Below are positions 33,340 through 42,951 of a stretch of 64,000 nt of DNA, in pieces; positions within the stretch are counted from its first letter, which is position 1; each line of letters starts with the position of its first letter. The notes under the pieces were generated by a model. It was not told the DNA's origin, did no database searches, and saw only the letters and a program-made list of their open reading frames with translations. The DNA lies in assembly GCA_021234155.1 (NCBI GenBank), contig JAJEKV010000045.1, positions 1,020,147-1,084,146 on the forward strand, in the 5' to 3' direction. The position numbers and the translations under genes are program-made. The stretch is from Isoetes taiwanensis (Eukaryota > Streptophyta > Lycopodiopsida > Isoetales > Isoetaceae).

Positions 33340-34372
33340 AATAGAATAGAATAGAATAGTTTTTTTAACGTCCACGGAGATCAATAGGTCATGGGACACA
33401 TACAATGGGCTAGTACAATCATTACTACTAGTATTAAAAAACCCCTGCCTCGAAAGGTTTTCAAGGGAAAAGCCTTTGCAGTAATGATGATACTAGACAA
33501 GCAGAGATAATGACTACTGAGGGCTCAGTAATTGCAGACGTTTATCTAGAACCTCAAGTATGTATAATGCCAAGTCATGCACGGATGGTGCTCCGAGAAG
33601 TTGTGGAAGCGTGGAATGGAATGCTAAGGTCAAAAAATGATTAGGACTATCTCAAAAGCGGTGGCAACTCGTAAGAGTATGGCTTTCATCTTCAATAACT
33701 CAGAATCGGGCAACACATAGCCTAGCTTCTCGCGGCAATTCGCGGCCGCTCCCATCTACCTGTCTCAATCCAGTAGCACTGTGGGACCCGGAGGCGAATT
33801 GATGCAATAGCTACAAGCTTGTTCCTGGACAATGAAGCAAGCAAATAAGCTTGGGGCCTGGTGCCAAGGTGGGATTTATGTGTGCATGATAATGACCGAT
33901 TTTCATTTGGGCCAAAGTAATCAAGGCCCCATATCTTTTGAGAAAAACGACCATTGAGATATTGTTGCAAAAGCTCGAGGATCGAATCGGGCAAGCATCG
34001 CAAAGGTTCGCTGTTTACCCCAACGAAAGCAAACCATGTAGTGCAATGCTCTTTCCAACATCGCTTCAAATGCCGAGGAGATTCAGCTATGGCAAGTGCA
34101 AGAACGTAATACCTAACATCATCCATGTGGTGCACCTTGCGGATATAGTGGAGATGGCTTCATGGCGTAATGTTGAAGAGGCCAAAACCCGCCTCTTGTA
34201 AAAAGAATAGCATAGGGCACCGTTGTTTTAATTCCGAGGCTGTAAGTGAGAAAGGACTTTTGCACCCGCTCCAAGCTCTCCCAAGCACTAGCACTAATGG
34301 CAGGCCCCCACACTTCAGAACCATACAGTAAAACAGGTTCTACCAAAGCCCGAAACAAGTGGGCTTGAACAT
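33340..34372 (-). pseudogene. LINE fragment: RT C-terminal region, zinc-binding tail, structured 3' UTR, (TATTC)n
   Basis: On the minus strand the fragment starts FRALVEPVLLYGSEVWGP and then ERVQKSFLTYSLGIK, the post-catalytic region of many non-LTR reverse transcriptases. It goes on through DDVRYYVLALAIAES, RLRVPQCYWIETGRW and a degraded RLC...VEDESHTLTSCHRF zinc-binding motif. It ends PSVHDLALYILEVLDKRLQ with its stop at 33516-33514. The 3' UTR folds as described for the copy at 8245, and the tail is (TATTC)n at 33340-33360. Frame changes occur at about 34120 and 33720. A pentanucleotide tail instead of poly(A) and YGSEVWG set this family apart from the L1-like LINE at 17607. Confidence 0.85.
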
Positions 34373-34375
34373 TAT

Positions 34376-34590
34376 TTGTGAGAAAAGGGGTATGACCATT
34401 GCATATGGCAATGGGGGATATAAAAAAAATTCAAATAAGGGGATATTAATCTACAAAATCACAACGGGGGATTGTGGCCAAATACCCCGTTTCTGAAAAT
34501 CATGTCCATTCCACAAAAAGGGGGATTTTAAGGGGTTTTTTATGGGGGATTGTAAGGAGAATATGGGCATCATTTTTTATGTGAATCAGC
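34376..34590. repeat. tandem array, right part, with inverted end
   Basis: AGAAAAGGGGTATGACC resumes the array broken at 33338. The array closes with GGAGAATATGGGCATCATTTTTTATGTGAA, the reverse complement of the left end of the element at 26895. The two arrays therefore share termini. Confidence 0.75.
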
Positions 34591-34670
34591 ACAGAGGATG
34601 CTACAGTGTCAGGGCAGCAAGGCTTTAGTTGTTTTCATGTCTTGGAAGTGGGTGAAAGGAAGATCGAGAT

Positions 34671-34851
34671 ATGATGTTTTCCTTCGTTTCAACGAATAGA
34701 AGGAAAACAAGGTTCTAGAACTACGGAGGTAGTTATCTGTTAGTTATTTTGCCCTTTCCCCTTCTAGCCCTATTTATGTTCTTCCACGTCCCTGTTCTAT
34801 CTCATCAGCTCTCATTGCATCTCCCTTCTGTCCTTCTACGGTTTGGTCCCA
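34671..34851. repeat. 180-bp direct repeat, left copy (possible LTR)
   Basis: This block is repeated at 36771-36950 with few changes. It starts ATGATGTTTTCCTTCG, includes the inverted pair TGTTTTCCTTC/GAAGGAAAACA (34675-34709) and ends near GGTTTGGTCCCA. The two copies bracket about 1.9 kb with a gag-like frame. I found neither a primer-binding site nor a target duplication, so LTR status is unproven. Confidence 0.7.
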
Positions 34852-34907
34852 TCTAGTGCATCAATCTTTTTTTCTCTAACATCTCCGTTAGTGCATCGTT
34901 GGAGTTT

Positions 34908-35486
34908 ATGGGCCCCAAGGCCAGTGCGAGAAAGCTTAGGAAAAGGCATGGAGGTGATTTCCACGACCAGGATCATGCATGGCTGGAAGCTATGGAAGAA
35001 AGTTTGAAAGCTAAGATTGACAATCTGAGTCACGTCATGGAGGCCAGGTTACAGGCCAAATTAGATAATCTGAATGGCACTAAGGCAGAAGTTATTGTGG
35101 CCTTATAATCCAAGATCTCATCTCTGCAAAAAGAGATCCAGCGGAAAAACAGCAATGCAAGATCCCCTGTCTTTAAGTTTCATGAAAATTTCAAGGAGTT
35201 TGATTTCTTGAATCAGTTAGAAGACTCTTTTACAGAGTTAGAAGGGCACTTGCAGTCGCGATAAGTTCTTGGATGCAAAGAACCAAAGACGTCATTGAGA
35301 AAGGTAATACCTTTGATTGCTAACGTAAAGAAGCTTATTTACATCGGGGAGATAGGGAAGGACCGAGAGTTGTTGAATTTTTTAAATGGGGTGTTTAACT
35401 CGTTTGATGTGGAAGACGGCCCTAAAATGAGGATCTTACCCCAACATGGCTCGAGGTTACGTGGATACATCGAAGACTCGCTCTAG
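34908..35486 (+). pseudogene. gag-like coiled-coil frame with two in-frame stops
   Basis: One continuous frame of 193 codons starts MGPKASARKLRKRHGGD and is interrupted by TAA at 35106-35108 and again at 35262-35264. The first part has a heptad pattern (LEAMEESLKAKIDNL, then ARLQAKLDNL) typical of a coiled coil. The last part reads KVIPLIANVKKLIY and RELLNFLNGVFNSF. It lies between the 180-bp direct repeats in the position expected for gag of a small LTR element. I do not recognise the exact family. The identification as gag rests on position and coiled-coil character only. Confidence 0.4.
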
Positions 35487-36770
35487 CTTTTCCAGTAGGG
35501 TTATTTTTGCTTCTGTTGCTCTGCTTAATTAGGCATAATTTTCGGTGGTTGTTTCTGTTTAATTTTCCATCAGCTTGTGGAGTAATAAAGTCTCTGTTTG
35601 GTTGTTCTGGTAAGAAGCAGAGTTGCAAAGAAGTTTACAGAATTTAGTTGGGTTCTGAAAGTTTGTTCCTGTTGATAATTTTTCGTGGTCAATGTCCGTA
35701 TTCAGCTTCGGTTCGCGGCGGTATTAGTAATGCAAGAACCACAGGTAGGGGAAGGCCAGCCGAATAAGATCTGTGGCCTTTTCTAGATACAACTTTTGTA
35801 AATTAGAACCCTGTTCTTGTCTTTTGCCTGCTTCCTTACCATGCCGGACACCTTAACCTATCTAAGCGATGTAGCAAGACCTGCTTTCAGAGTTAGAACT
35901 CTAGATCCATGCTTGAATCGTACTAGCCGTACTAAGATGTAGGCCAGATTTTGTTGTTCCTCTGCAGATTAAAATCCTGTTCATGTCTTTTGCCCGCTTT
36001 CTTACCATGCCGGACACCTTAACATGTCTGAGCGATGTGCAGCAGAACCTTCTTCCAGAGATTAGAGCTCCAGATCCATGCTTGAATCGTGCCAAGATGT
36101 AGGCCAGAAGATCCTAACCGGTTTTGTGCTCCAGTTCTTTCTTTTCGTAACTTCCTTGTTTTAGCCCTAATTTAATAATCCTAACGGTGGATATTTAAAG
36201 GCATATTGGCATTCTAGGTTTACTAGGATTTAGGCCAATGTTTATTCTCTTGTTAATAACTTAGGTTGTGTTTTTCAAGTGCTTCATTTAAAGAATTTGG
36301 GTTGGCTAACGAGCGAGGAACTTTAATATTTGAGTCTTACCAGAAAATACTATTATAGTCTCAAGTGCTCTAGTTTACGCTTGTTATATGATGTTGTGGC
36401 TCAAATGTTGCCTTTGGGGCTTATACGGTTGCTTGATGGCCAAAGAGTAAGCATAATGGTTGCTCCTAACTTGACTTTAGTGCTTTCCAAGCATATGCCT
36501 CTCCTACATCAAGACATCTTTTGCCTTTTTTCCTAGAGTGGTCTTGTGTTTTTCTCATTAGAATCGTTGTCTTTCATATTTATCTTGGAAGGAAGGTGGC
36601 CTTCTACGGTGAGTTACTTATGTTCTACCCACCCCTTTTTTTTTTTAGACTTTCCTAGTTTATGAACACCCTCTAGCTTTCTTGCTTGGACCTTGACCAA
36701 TTGGATTACTTATTTTTATTCTGCCTCTTTTTCAGCATTCTTGTCCGTGTTTACCATAGTAGTTCTAGAA
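35487..36770. repeat. non-coding interior with a 160-bp tandem duplication
   Basis: Between 35805 and 36110 the block GTCTTTTGCCYGCTT, TACCATGCCGGACACCTTAA, AGATCCATGCTTGAATCGT and AAGATGTAGGCCAGA appears twice about 160 bp apart. The rest of the stretch shows no frame or motif I can name. Confidence 0.75.
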
Positions 36771-36950
36771 ATGATGTTTTCCTTCGTTTCAACGAATAGA
36801 AGGAAAACAAGGTTCTAGAACTACGGAGGTAGTTATCTGTTAGTTATTTTGCCCTTTCCCCTTCTAGCCCTATTTATGTTCTTCCGTCCCCTGTTCTATC
36901 TCATCAGCTCTCATTGCATCTCCTTCTCGTCCTTCTACGATTTGGTCCCA
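36771..36950. repeat. 180-bp direct repeat, right copy
   Basis: Same orientation as 34671-34851, near-identical through the hairpin and TTTGCCCTTTCCCCTTC. After the repeat comes CCCACCCTTTCCGCATTG, which differs from the left copy's flank. Confidence 0.7.
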
Positions 36951-37019
36951 CCCTCCCACCCTTTCCGCATTGTAAGTATACTTTATTTGTTAGTTATTAT
37001 CTAGTTGGAGGTCCTCATT

Positions 37020-37190
37020 ACCTAATGGGGGCCTTTTTACTGGTTGAGGCCTCGTGGCACGGATGGAGGCCGAGGCCCCGGGTTTGAGGTCGAGTGCCCG
37101 GGTTGAGGCTGGTGTGCCTAGTGGAAGGCTTGGTGCCTAGTTGGAAGCCTTGGTGGCTGGATGGCCTTGGTGGCCTTTGGTTTGTCTTTT
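37020..37190. repeat. GC-rich GGTTGAGGC/TTGGTGCC repeat
   Basis: Degenerate 15-20 bp units (GGTTGAGGCC, GAGGCCGAGGCC, GGCTTGGTGCCTAGTTGGAAG) make a GC-rich island in AT-rich surroundings. Confidence 0.6.
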
Positions 37191-37559
37191 TTGTGTATGC
37201 AGGGTTTAGCGTGGCTGTTTGGAGGAGGGCTTTGGATTCGGAGCACAAGATGAAGATCAATGGAGAAGACAATTCAAACATGTTTCGTCTTTGGCAATTT
37301 CTTTGCTGTAATGTATTTTCACCCAATAAGGCTAGTCAGCATGAGGGTACAAGATCTATTATGTTTTTGGACCTAGCATCAGTTTCAGAAATATATCATT
37401 TACAGCAGCAAGTTGCAGTCAAGTATCTCCAAAGACTTGAAAATATTTGTGATTGTGAATTACAAAAAACTATTATAAACATGAAGGACAAGTCCATACG
37501 ACCAGTTGATGAGACTTTATGTCAACATGTATTGCTCATGATCAAGTAGAGATATTGAT

Positions 37560-37995
37560 TTTGATGGGAAGCATAAATGGGACAAACGAAAATCAGCCCA
37601 CTATCAAAGACAAACATTTTTCGACGGTGCATTCTCTAAGCTGAAGAATTATGGAGGTGTAGGAGTCTTCATAATATATGGGCATAAGAAGAAGATTGTT
37701 ATATTGTATATGGCATGCAATGCAAGCAGTAATAATGATGCTAAATATCATGCACTTATTAAAGGGATGAATTTGACAAAGAAGAAGCGTATTGATGGTT
37801 TGACTATTTTTGGAGACTCTTTGTTGATGTGTCAACAACTTATGGATCAATTTCAGGTTTTTAATGTTAATTTAAGAGGCTTATATCAACAAGCAATTGA
37901 TTTAAAGTCCTATTTTCAGCAATGTGTTATGATGCATGTCCTAAGAAAACAAAACGTGTGGCGGATGCTTTAGCACAAGTGGCAATAGTACAAGT
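37560..37995 (+). pseudogene. archaeal-type RNase H of a Ty3/gypsy element
   Basis: RNase H removes RNA from the RNA:DNA hybrid during reverse transcription. The domain reads FFDGAFS (catalytic Asp at 37622-37624), YGGVGVFIIY, NNDAKYHALIKGM, LTIFGDSLLMCQQL (Asp at 37815-37817) and, after a frameshift at about 37940, KRVADALAQVA (Asp at 37964-37966). The catalytic glutamate expected in the NEAEYHAL-type motif is lysine (AAA, 37743-37745). This type of domain normally follows the RT in plant Tat/Ogre elements. Here it precedes an RT start (38165-38483) on the same strand. Confidence 0.75.
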
Positions 37996-38164
37996 AACTT
38001 GGTGGCATGTGCAAATTCTAAAGGATGAGGTAAATCAGATCAGTCCATGTTCACCACATTCATCAAAGTCGCCACCTTCAATGCATTTGCTACATTTATC
38101 ACAGTCACCACATTCATTACAGTCACCACATCCAGTCAAGAACATCGATATTTCTCAAGGAGAT

Positions 38165-38480
38165 TAAGAAGAATTGGTTACCATTGTAGGGGATCTTACT
38201 CAAAAGGAGGAGCGTGATATCTTTGTTAAGAGAAATCAGGGATATTTTGGCAAGAAATTACAAAAAATTGAAAGGCATTTCACCAGAGGTTGTAGTTCAT
38301 GCATTGAACTGAAACAAAAACTTTTGGCAGTGGGATTTATTGTACCAATACCAATTGGGTCAGTTCTATTGTACCAGTGAGGAAGCCAAATAATTCAATC
38401 CGAGTATGCATCCATTACATGGTTCCCAACAAAGCTACCAAAAGAGATCATTTTTCTACACTATTCATAGACACTTTGTT

Positions 38481-38483
<3 letters not shown>
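38165..38483 (+). pseudogene. Ty3/gypsy reverse transcriptase, N-terminal piece, cut off
   Basis: The frame shows KLLAVGFIVPI, then in a shifted frame from 38350 NWVSSIVPVRKPNNSIRVC and PNKATKRDHFSTLFIDTLLD, the conserved start of a Ty3/gypsy RT. It stops abruptly at 38483, where a T29 run begins. The catalytic YVDD block is absent: the rest of the RT is missing or displaced by the 20-kb nested insertion. Confidence 0.85.

Positions 38484-38512
<29 letters not shown>
38484..38512 (-). other. poly(A) tract (T29 on plus) at the end of the methyltransferase-like gene
   Basis: On the minus strand an AATAAA signal (38530-38525) lies 12 nt before a pure A29 run, which abuts the gypsy RT at 38483. 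This looks like the 3' end of a reverse-transcribed polyadenylated RNA. Confidence 0.8.
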
Positions 38513-39058
38513 GAAGGACGACAATTTATTATCAAGGAAAATCAAAATACATACAAGGGATCTGTGACATGGGACTCAAAACCTAGAGGACGAAATAGTC
38601 CACTAAGCAAAACCACTCATACACAGAATATAATCATACTCCCTGTGCCACCTTGAGGCGTTTAATAGCCTCATCATAATCATCATGTCCTGCATCATCG
38701 AGATGATCATCAACAGACATCAAATTATTATGCCACTGAATTGTACCAGGCAGGATAGCCTCGTGAGATGACATAACCGACTTCTTCCTCGCTGCCTTCT
38801 TCCAATTGACCTGTTGCCATGACTCTTTAAAGCACGATTTAATTAATTAGAGAATTTCGGAATTCTCGTTTAGCATGAAATAGGTTCTTGGGTAACTATA
38901 AAACACCGCAAATGGTTGCAGCAGAGTAAAAGTTGACGTTTTTTCCGCTGCTTTTTGGGCACAAACAGCGACGTATCCGATTTGGACATGTATAAGGCTA
39001 TCCCAAGCTCCTTCGGGAGCAAGAGCGGTCCATAGGAAAGAGTGAAAACACTCAGCAG

Positions 39059-39182
39059 GATCGCCACGGCGAAGATTTGAAGCTGCCTAGGCAGACCATG
39101 GATGTAATATTACAATTCCGTTAAGCTCTTCACATGGATAAAAAGAATTGAAAGTAATAATGAGGATCGCGGTGGCGAACAT
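39059..39182. repeat. two outlying copies of the GATCGC...GCGA palindrome
   Basis: GATCGCCACGGCGAAGAT (39059-39076) and GATCGCGGTGGCGAACAT (39165-39182) are imperfect members of the palindrome family in the spacer at 42952-44729. They lie in a probable intron near the 3' end of the methyltransferase-like gene. Confidence 0.65.
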
Positions 39183-41280
39183 TGTGAGTTGTCGTGTGAA
39201 GGAATGTTTAGACAAGATAACTGAAATAGTAAACTCAAAGCATTGTAATTTGTATTCCTCAAACATTTCAATGTACATTCCTTTGCCATATGGGCAGAAA
39301 TTAGTCCATCTGGGTTTCCGATACTGTCTCAGGTACAACACCGAGCTCAGCAGCTATCCTAGCTACATGTTCCTGTCCCCTTTGTAAAACATCTTCTGTG
39401 TCCATCTCAGTGTATCATGTTTTATCTGGTATTTCTACAGACATAACCTGCGCAAGGAGTTGGACATGTGGATCCGGTCCTTCAGTGTCAGTATCCATGG
39501 GGGTCCCTTCGACATCTGCGCCACTCTGCTCAGCACATGCGATATCGGGTGCATGGAAGAGTTTGCTTTTTTTCTTTGCTGGAACCTGATGCTCTTGTGT
39601 GCCTGATGGCTCACCCTCTTGATCCACAGGGTCCTCGACCATACCTACGTATTCGAAACTCGACCCGCCTGTCAAAAAAGGCATGTAGGCATCAATTTTT
39701 TCATTTAAAGCCCCTAATTTTTGAAACACGGGCTCCACCGCAGTAATACCTTTCTCAGTAGCCTCCAGAAGTCTTTTCGTTTCCTGCATTCTTTCCTCGT
39801 AGCTTTTCTCATCCATTTGATCCAAGATTGAATCGATGTTAGATATATCTGTTCGTTGGGTAATGTTTAAATTGATCGCCTGAGGATCATTCTCAGGCTC
39901 TGCCTTATCCTCGTCATCTGTCTCCCCAGCGCCCTGTCTGACCATTTTTTCGAGCTTATCCAAGAAAGCCCTCAGAAATCGGCACACTTTACCCTGGCTT
40001 TCGAAAGCAATACTCTTCTTTCCCTGCAGTAAGGCGACACGAGAAGCAGTACCTGCTGAGAAGAAATCAAGAACACAACCATCCTTCGGCACAAGCTTGT
40101 CAACCAGGTAGTAGGCATATGATGTCTTCATCTGGCACTTCATCACGTGGTCACCTTCCATTCCGACAAACTTGTACCTGGGTTTACCCGTGAAATATGT
40201 CTGCCATTTCTTCTTCATTTTCTCATTGTATCTTCTGGCCACCACCGACAGCATTGGTGGCAAGGGGCGTCTTCGTGGTGCCGGCGCCCACGTAATGCGG
40301 TCAAACGAAGCTCCAGCCTCGTGGCATTATCGCGTTCACCACGAGTCGCTTCGTTAATGCACATATGGGTGATGTAATAATCGATATTCCTTCACCCTTT
40401 TCTTGTTCACCCATCCCGCTCGTCATATGTACCCATTTAAATATGGGACCCTTTGAATCTTGTTTTTGGCTGTACAAGCAATCTGGCAAATTCGCAGACC
40501 GCATCAGAATGACAAGGTGATAAATATTAGCAGTTGTCATGCTGGATATTCTTGTGAAGAGTTCCATATATTTCTTGCACGTCCACAATGCAGAGAATCC
40601 TCTAAAGTCTATGAACACCATAGTTGCATTCTCGCATTAATCGGAGTGGGAGGTGGGAATCCCTTCCTTTGTTACAGCATGCACAACATTTTTCTTCTCC
40701 TTGATCTTAATAGCCTCTTCAGGTTTCAAAATCGATCTAATGGGTTCTAGAAATGCAACGGGCAAATTACCCACAACATGTTCCTTATTGTAATTTGCTT
40801 TCACGTACTCTGTATCCGAATCAGATATATCCAGAATCCGCTGTTCCGTGAAAGCAGGAAAGTCAGAAAGCAACTCCTCCCAAAATGTGTAATCTTTCTG
40901 AAGCAGCGTGGATGCGTATGACAAAATCTCTTTCCGCATGAAGGTCAGGCTTCTAATATCAATGGCGTGCTGCTGGCAATTAAACCTGCCATGATATCCG
41001 CTTTGCATCTTAACGTATGTCTTTCCTTCCAAAATCTCATCGAGAAGCCGGAGAAGCCTCGCATTAGACATGCCTCAAGGTATCTTAACAGGGTTTTGTT
41101 GAAGAAGTCCTTCGAGGGCTTATCAGGAAAATCTCCATGCTCATCACAAATCTTCTTGTTGACCCATCTGTTGGCCACTTCCATTAACTTTCTGAACACC
41201 CGCTCCTCCATAAAAATAAATTGCTTCTCGTCCTTTAGCTCCTTCACCTTCAACGTTGTGGTAGCTATCTCATGGAAGTC

Positions 41281-41345
41281 CTACAAAACAAATGGTTAGG
41301 GAAATCATGACGCTGATATCTTTGAGCAAAGATAATAAAAAATAC
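41281..41345 (-). other. 65-bp GT-AG intron
   Basis: Donor AAG|GTATTTTTT and acceptor TTTTGTAG|GACTTCC join two coding segments without breaking the flanking frame (SIWK to DFHEI). Retention of this intron shows that the gene is not a fully processed retrocopy, despite the poly(A) end. Confidence 0.75.
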
Positions 41346-42111
41346 CTTCCATATCGAGGTGGTGGCGCACCAATGGGACCTTGAGGGAGGACAACCATAC
41401 GCTTTATGTTGATGCCGAAGTATTTGAAGCTTCTCTAACAATGGCTCTCTATATACAAGTGTTAGCGATGACTTCATTGCAATGAATGCTCAACTCAATA
41501 TATTCTCTATCACAAGTTTCCGTTAAGCACTCTTGTTCTTCTCCTCAGCAGTAGGCTTTAGCAAACTCCATCCGCCCTTTCAGTTCTCCAACAAGACAAA
41601 GATAGCAGTTTGAGCCGCACATATCACCGTGGTTACCGGATATTATCCAAAAATTTCTTGCCCTTCAAGTCATCCTCGTACTCCATGTGATCTTTTTAAA
41701 ATAATGTGCACTTGTAAGTTAGGCGACCACAAACCAGAAATCATGAACAATAACAATCACCGGTAATGGGGTCAAGGGGACAACATCGGCGGTAGGTGAG
41801 CACCTCCGTGGGATACGCCTTGAAACTCTTCACGCGAGAGTCCGTGACGTGGTCGTTTGAGCGATTCGATGCGTGAGGTTAGCGAGGAGCTGGTTCGCAA
41901 TCGAATATTGATACCTTCATAAACCAGCCACACCAAGCGGGTAGAACCGTTTGAATTGTTCAAGCTTCGTGGGTTTGTTCGCCAATTTGCGTTCTTCTTC
42001 AGGATTGAATTTGAGGTCCCGCCGATTCGAAAGCAATAGGAAATCCTAGCCTCTTGGACGTCGCGGCAGCACCCGGCGGGGGGTGTTGGAAGAAGAAGGT
42101 TCACAGGCCAT

Positions 42112-42950
42112 CGGCAGTATTGAGTTTTGCCGAAGTTTGATTCTCAACTTTGGGATGGTAGAATCTTTAAAACGCGAGGGGGAGCACAAATAGCCAGAGG
42201 TTGAGCGGGATCTATAACGTGACGGTTGGGCGGTGGAAACAGGCTCAACGGAGAGGGCTCGGGTTGGTAGAGGCCTACGCTATAGATCTGAGCTTCACAT
42301 ATTTTTTTTCACCTGAGCCCTTAACCAATTAGCGGTCCATTACGTAAGGCATCTTCTCATCTCGTTTAGCTTTCGGTGCAATGCTAGGTGGTTTCTTATC
42401 GCACCGCAAACCTTTTTACGCATGTGGAGAAGCCGGACAATATATCCCTATTGCCCGTTATTCCGGGCGAGACGACGAGATTCAGTGGGACTAAAGTACC
42501 GGTACCGTATCCTTTTCGCGACCGGTCGGAACATTCTTTTCGATGGGCCGGTTTGTTTAATTTGCTAGCCGCCATGAGTTTAGGGATCATAGTTTGTCCA
42601 TTTAAGGACATACTCAATGAAGCTAGCAAATTACGGTGTCCTCTACGCTACATATAATAGCGCCTTGGACATTGTTTTTGTTCCTTCCCACATAGCGATT
42701 GCAATTCCTATCTGGCCGTATGTCATCGGCTTTCTTGCAGTCACCCGAGGAACAAGCAGAGGTCTTTACTTACGGTAAGCCTTTAGATGCGTGGAATTGC
42801 ACTGCGGCAATTTCTATACACCACTTTCTTTCATTTGAAGGTGTGATGATCTTATTGGGTTCAACGCCCGGGCCGCGATACAAATCCAGAGCCGCAAGTA
42901 AGAAGTGGGTCGATTCCCCTAATGCACAAGTTCTTCCGTAACATCGGCCA
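42112..42950. other. GC-rich spacer, left part
   Basis: Upstream of the methyltransferase-like start. The frames at 42388-42657 on both strands are antisense of each other and carry no domain. No TATA box is obvious within 100 bp of 42111. Confidence 0.4.
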
Positions 42951-42951
42951 G

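Larger units (their letters stand above)
38513..42111 (-). pseudogene. methyltransferase-like gene, spliced, degenerate
   Basis: A long minus-strand gene starts at ATG 42111 (MACEPSSSNTPRRVL, one in-frame stop, then NPEEERKLANKPTKLEQFKR). A cysteine cluster CGSNCYLC follows (about 41620-41597), then exon sequence to ATTSIWK. A 65-bp GT-AG intron (41345-41281) precedes DFHEIATTTLKVKEL. The frame continues with a shift at about 41065 and a stop at 40637 to a segment (40263-39415) with VLDFFSAGT...GKKSIAFE (40074-39997). This matches the SAM-binding motif I pattern (LDxFxGSGTT...GrxxIGxE) of N4-cytosine/N6-adenine DNA methyltransferases. A C-terminal acidic exon (about 38825-38640, DDHLDDAGHDDYDEAIKRL) precedes the AATAAA. 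I do not see a clear DPPY/W box; FIDFRGF (40610) sits where one might be. Substrate and activity are unknown. Confidence 0.5.

Noticed and set aside
34671-36950. Complete LTR retrotransposon bounded by the 180-bp repeats
   Set aside because: No primer-binding site after the left copy, no purine tract before the right copy, and no target duplication. Reported only as direct repeats.
39087-39387. Open frames on both strands in this interval
   Set aside because: They overlap a probable intron of the methyltransferase-like gene. Neither shows a domain.
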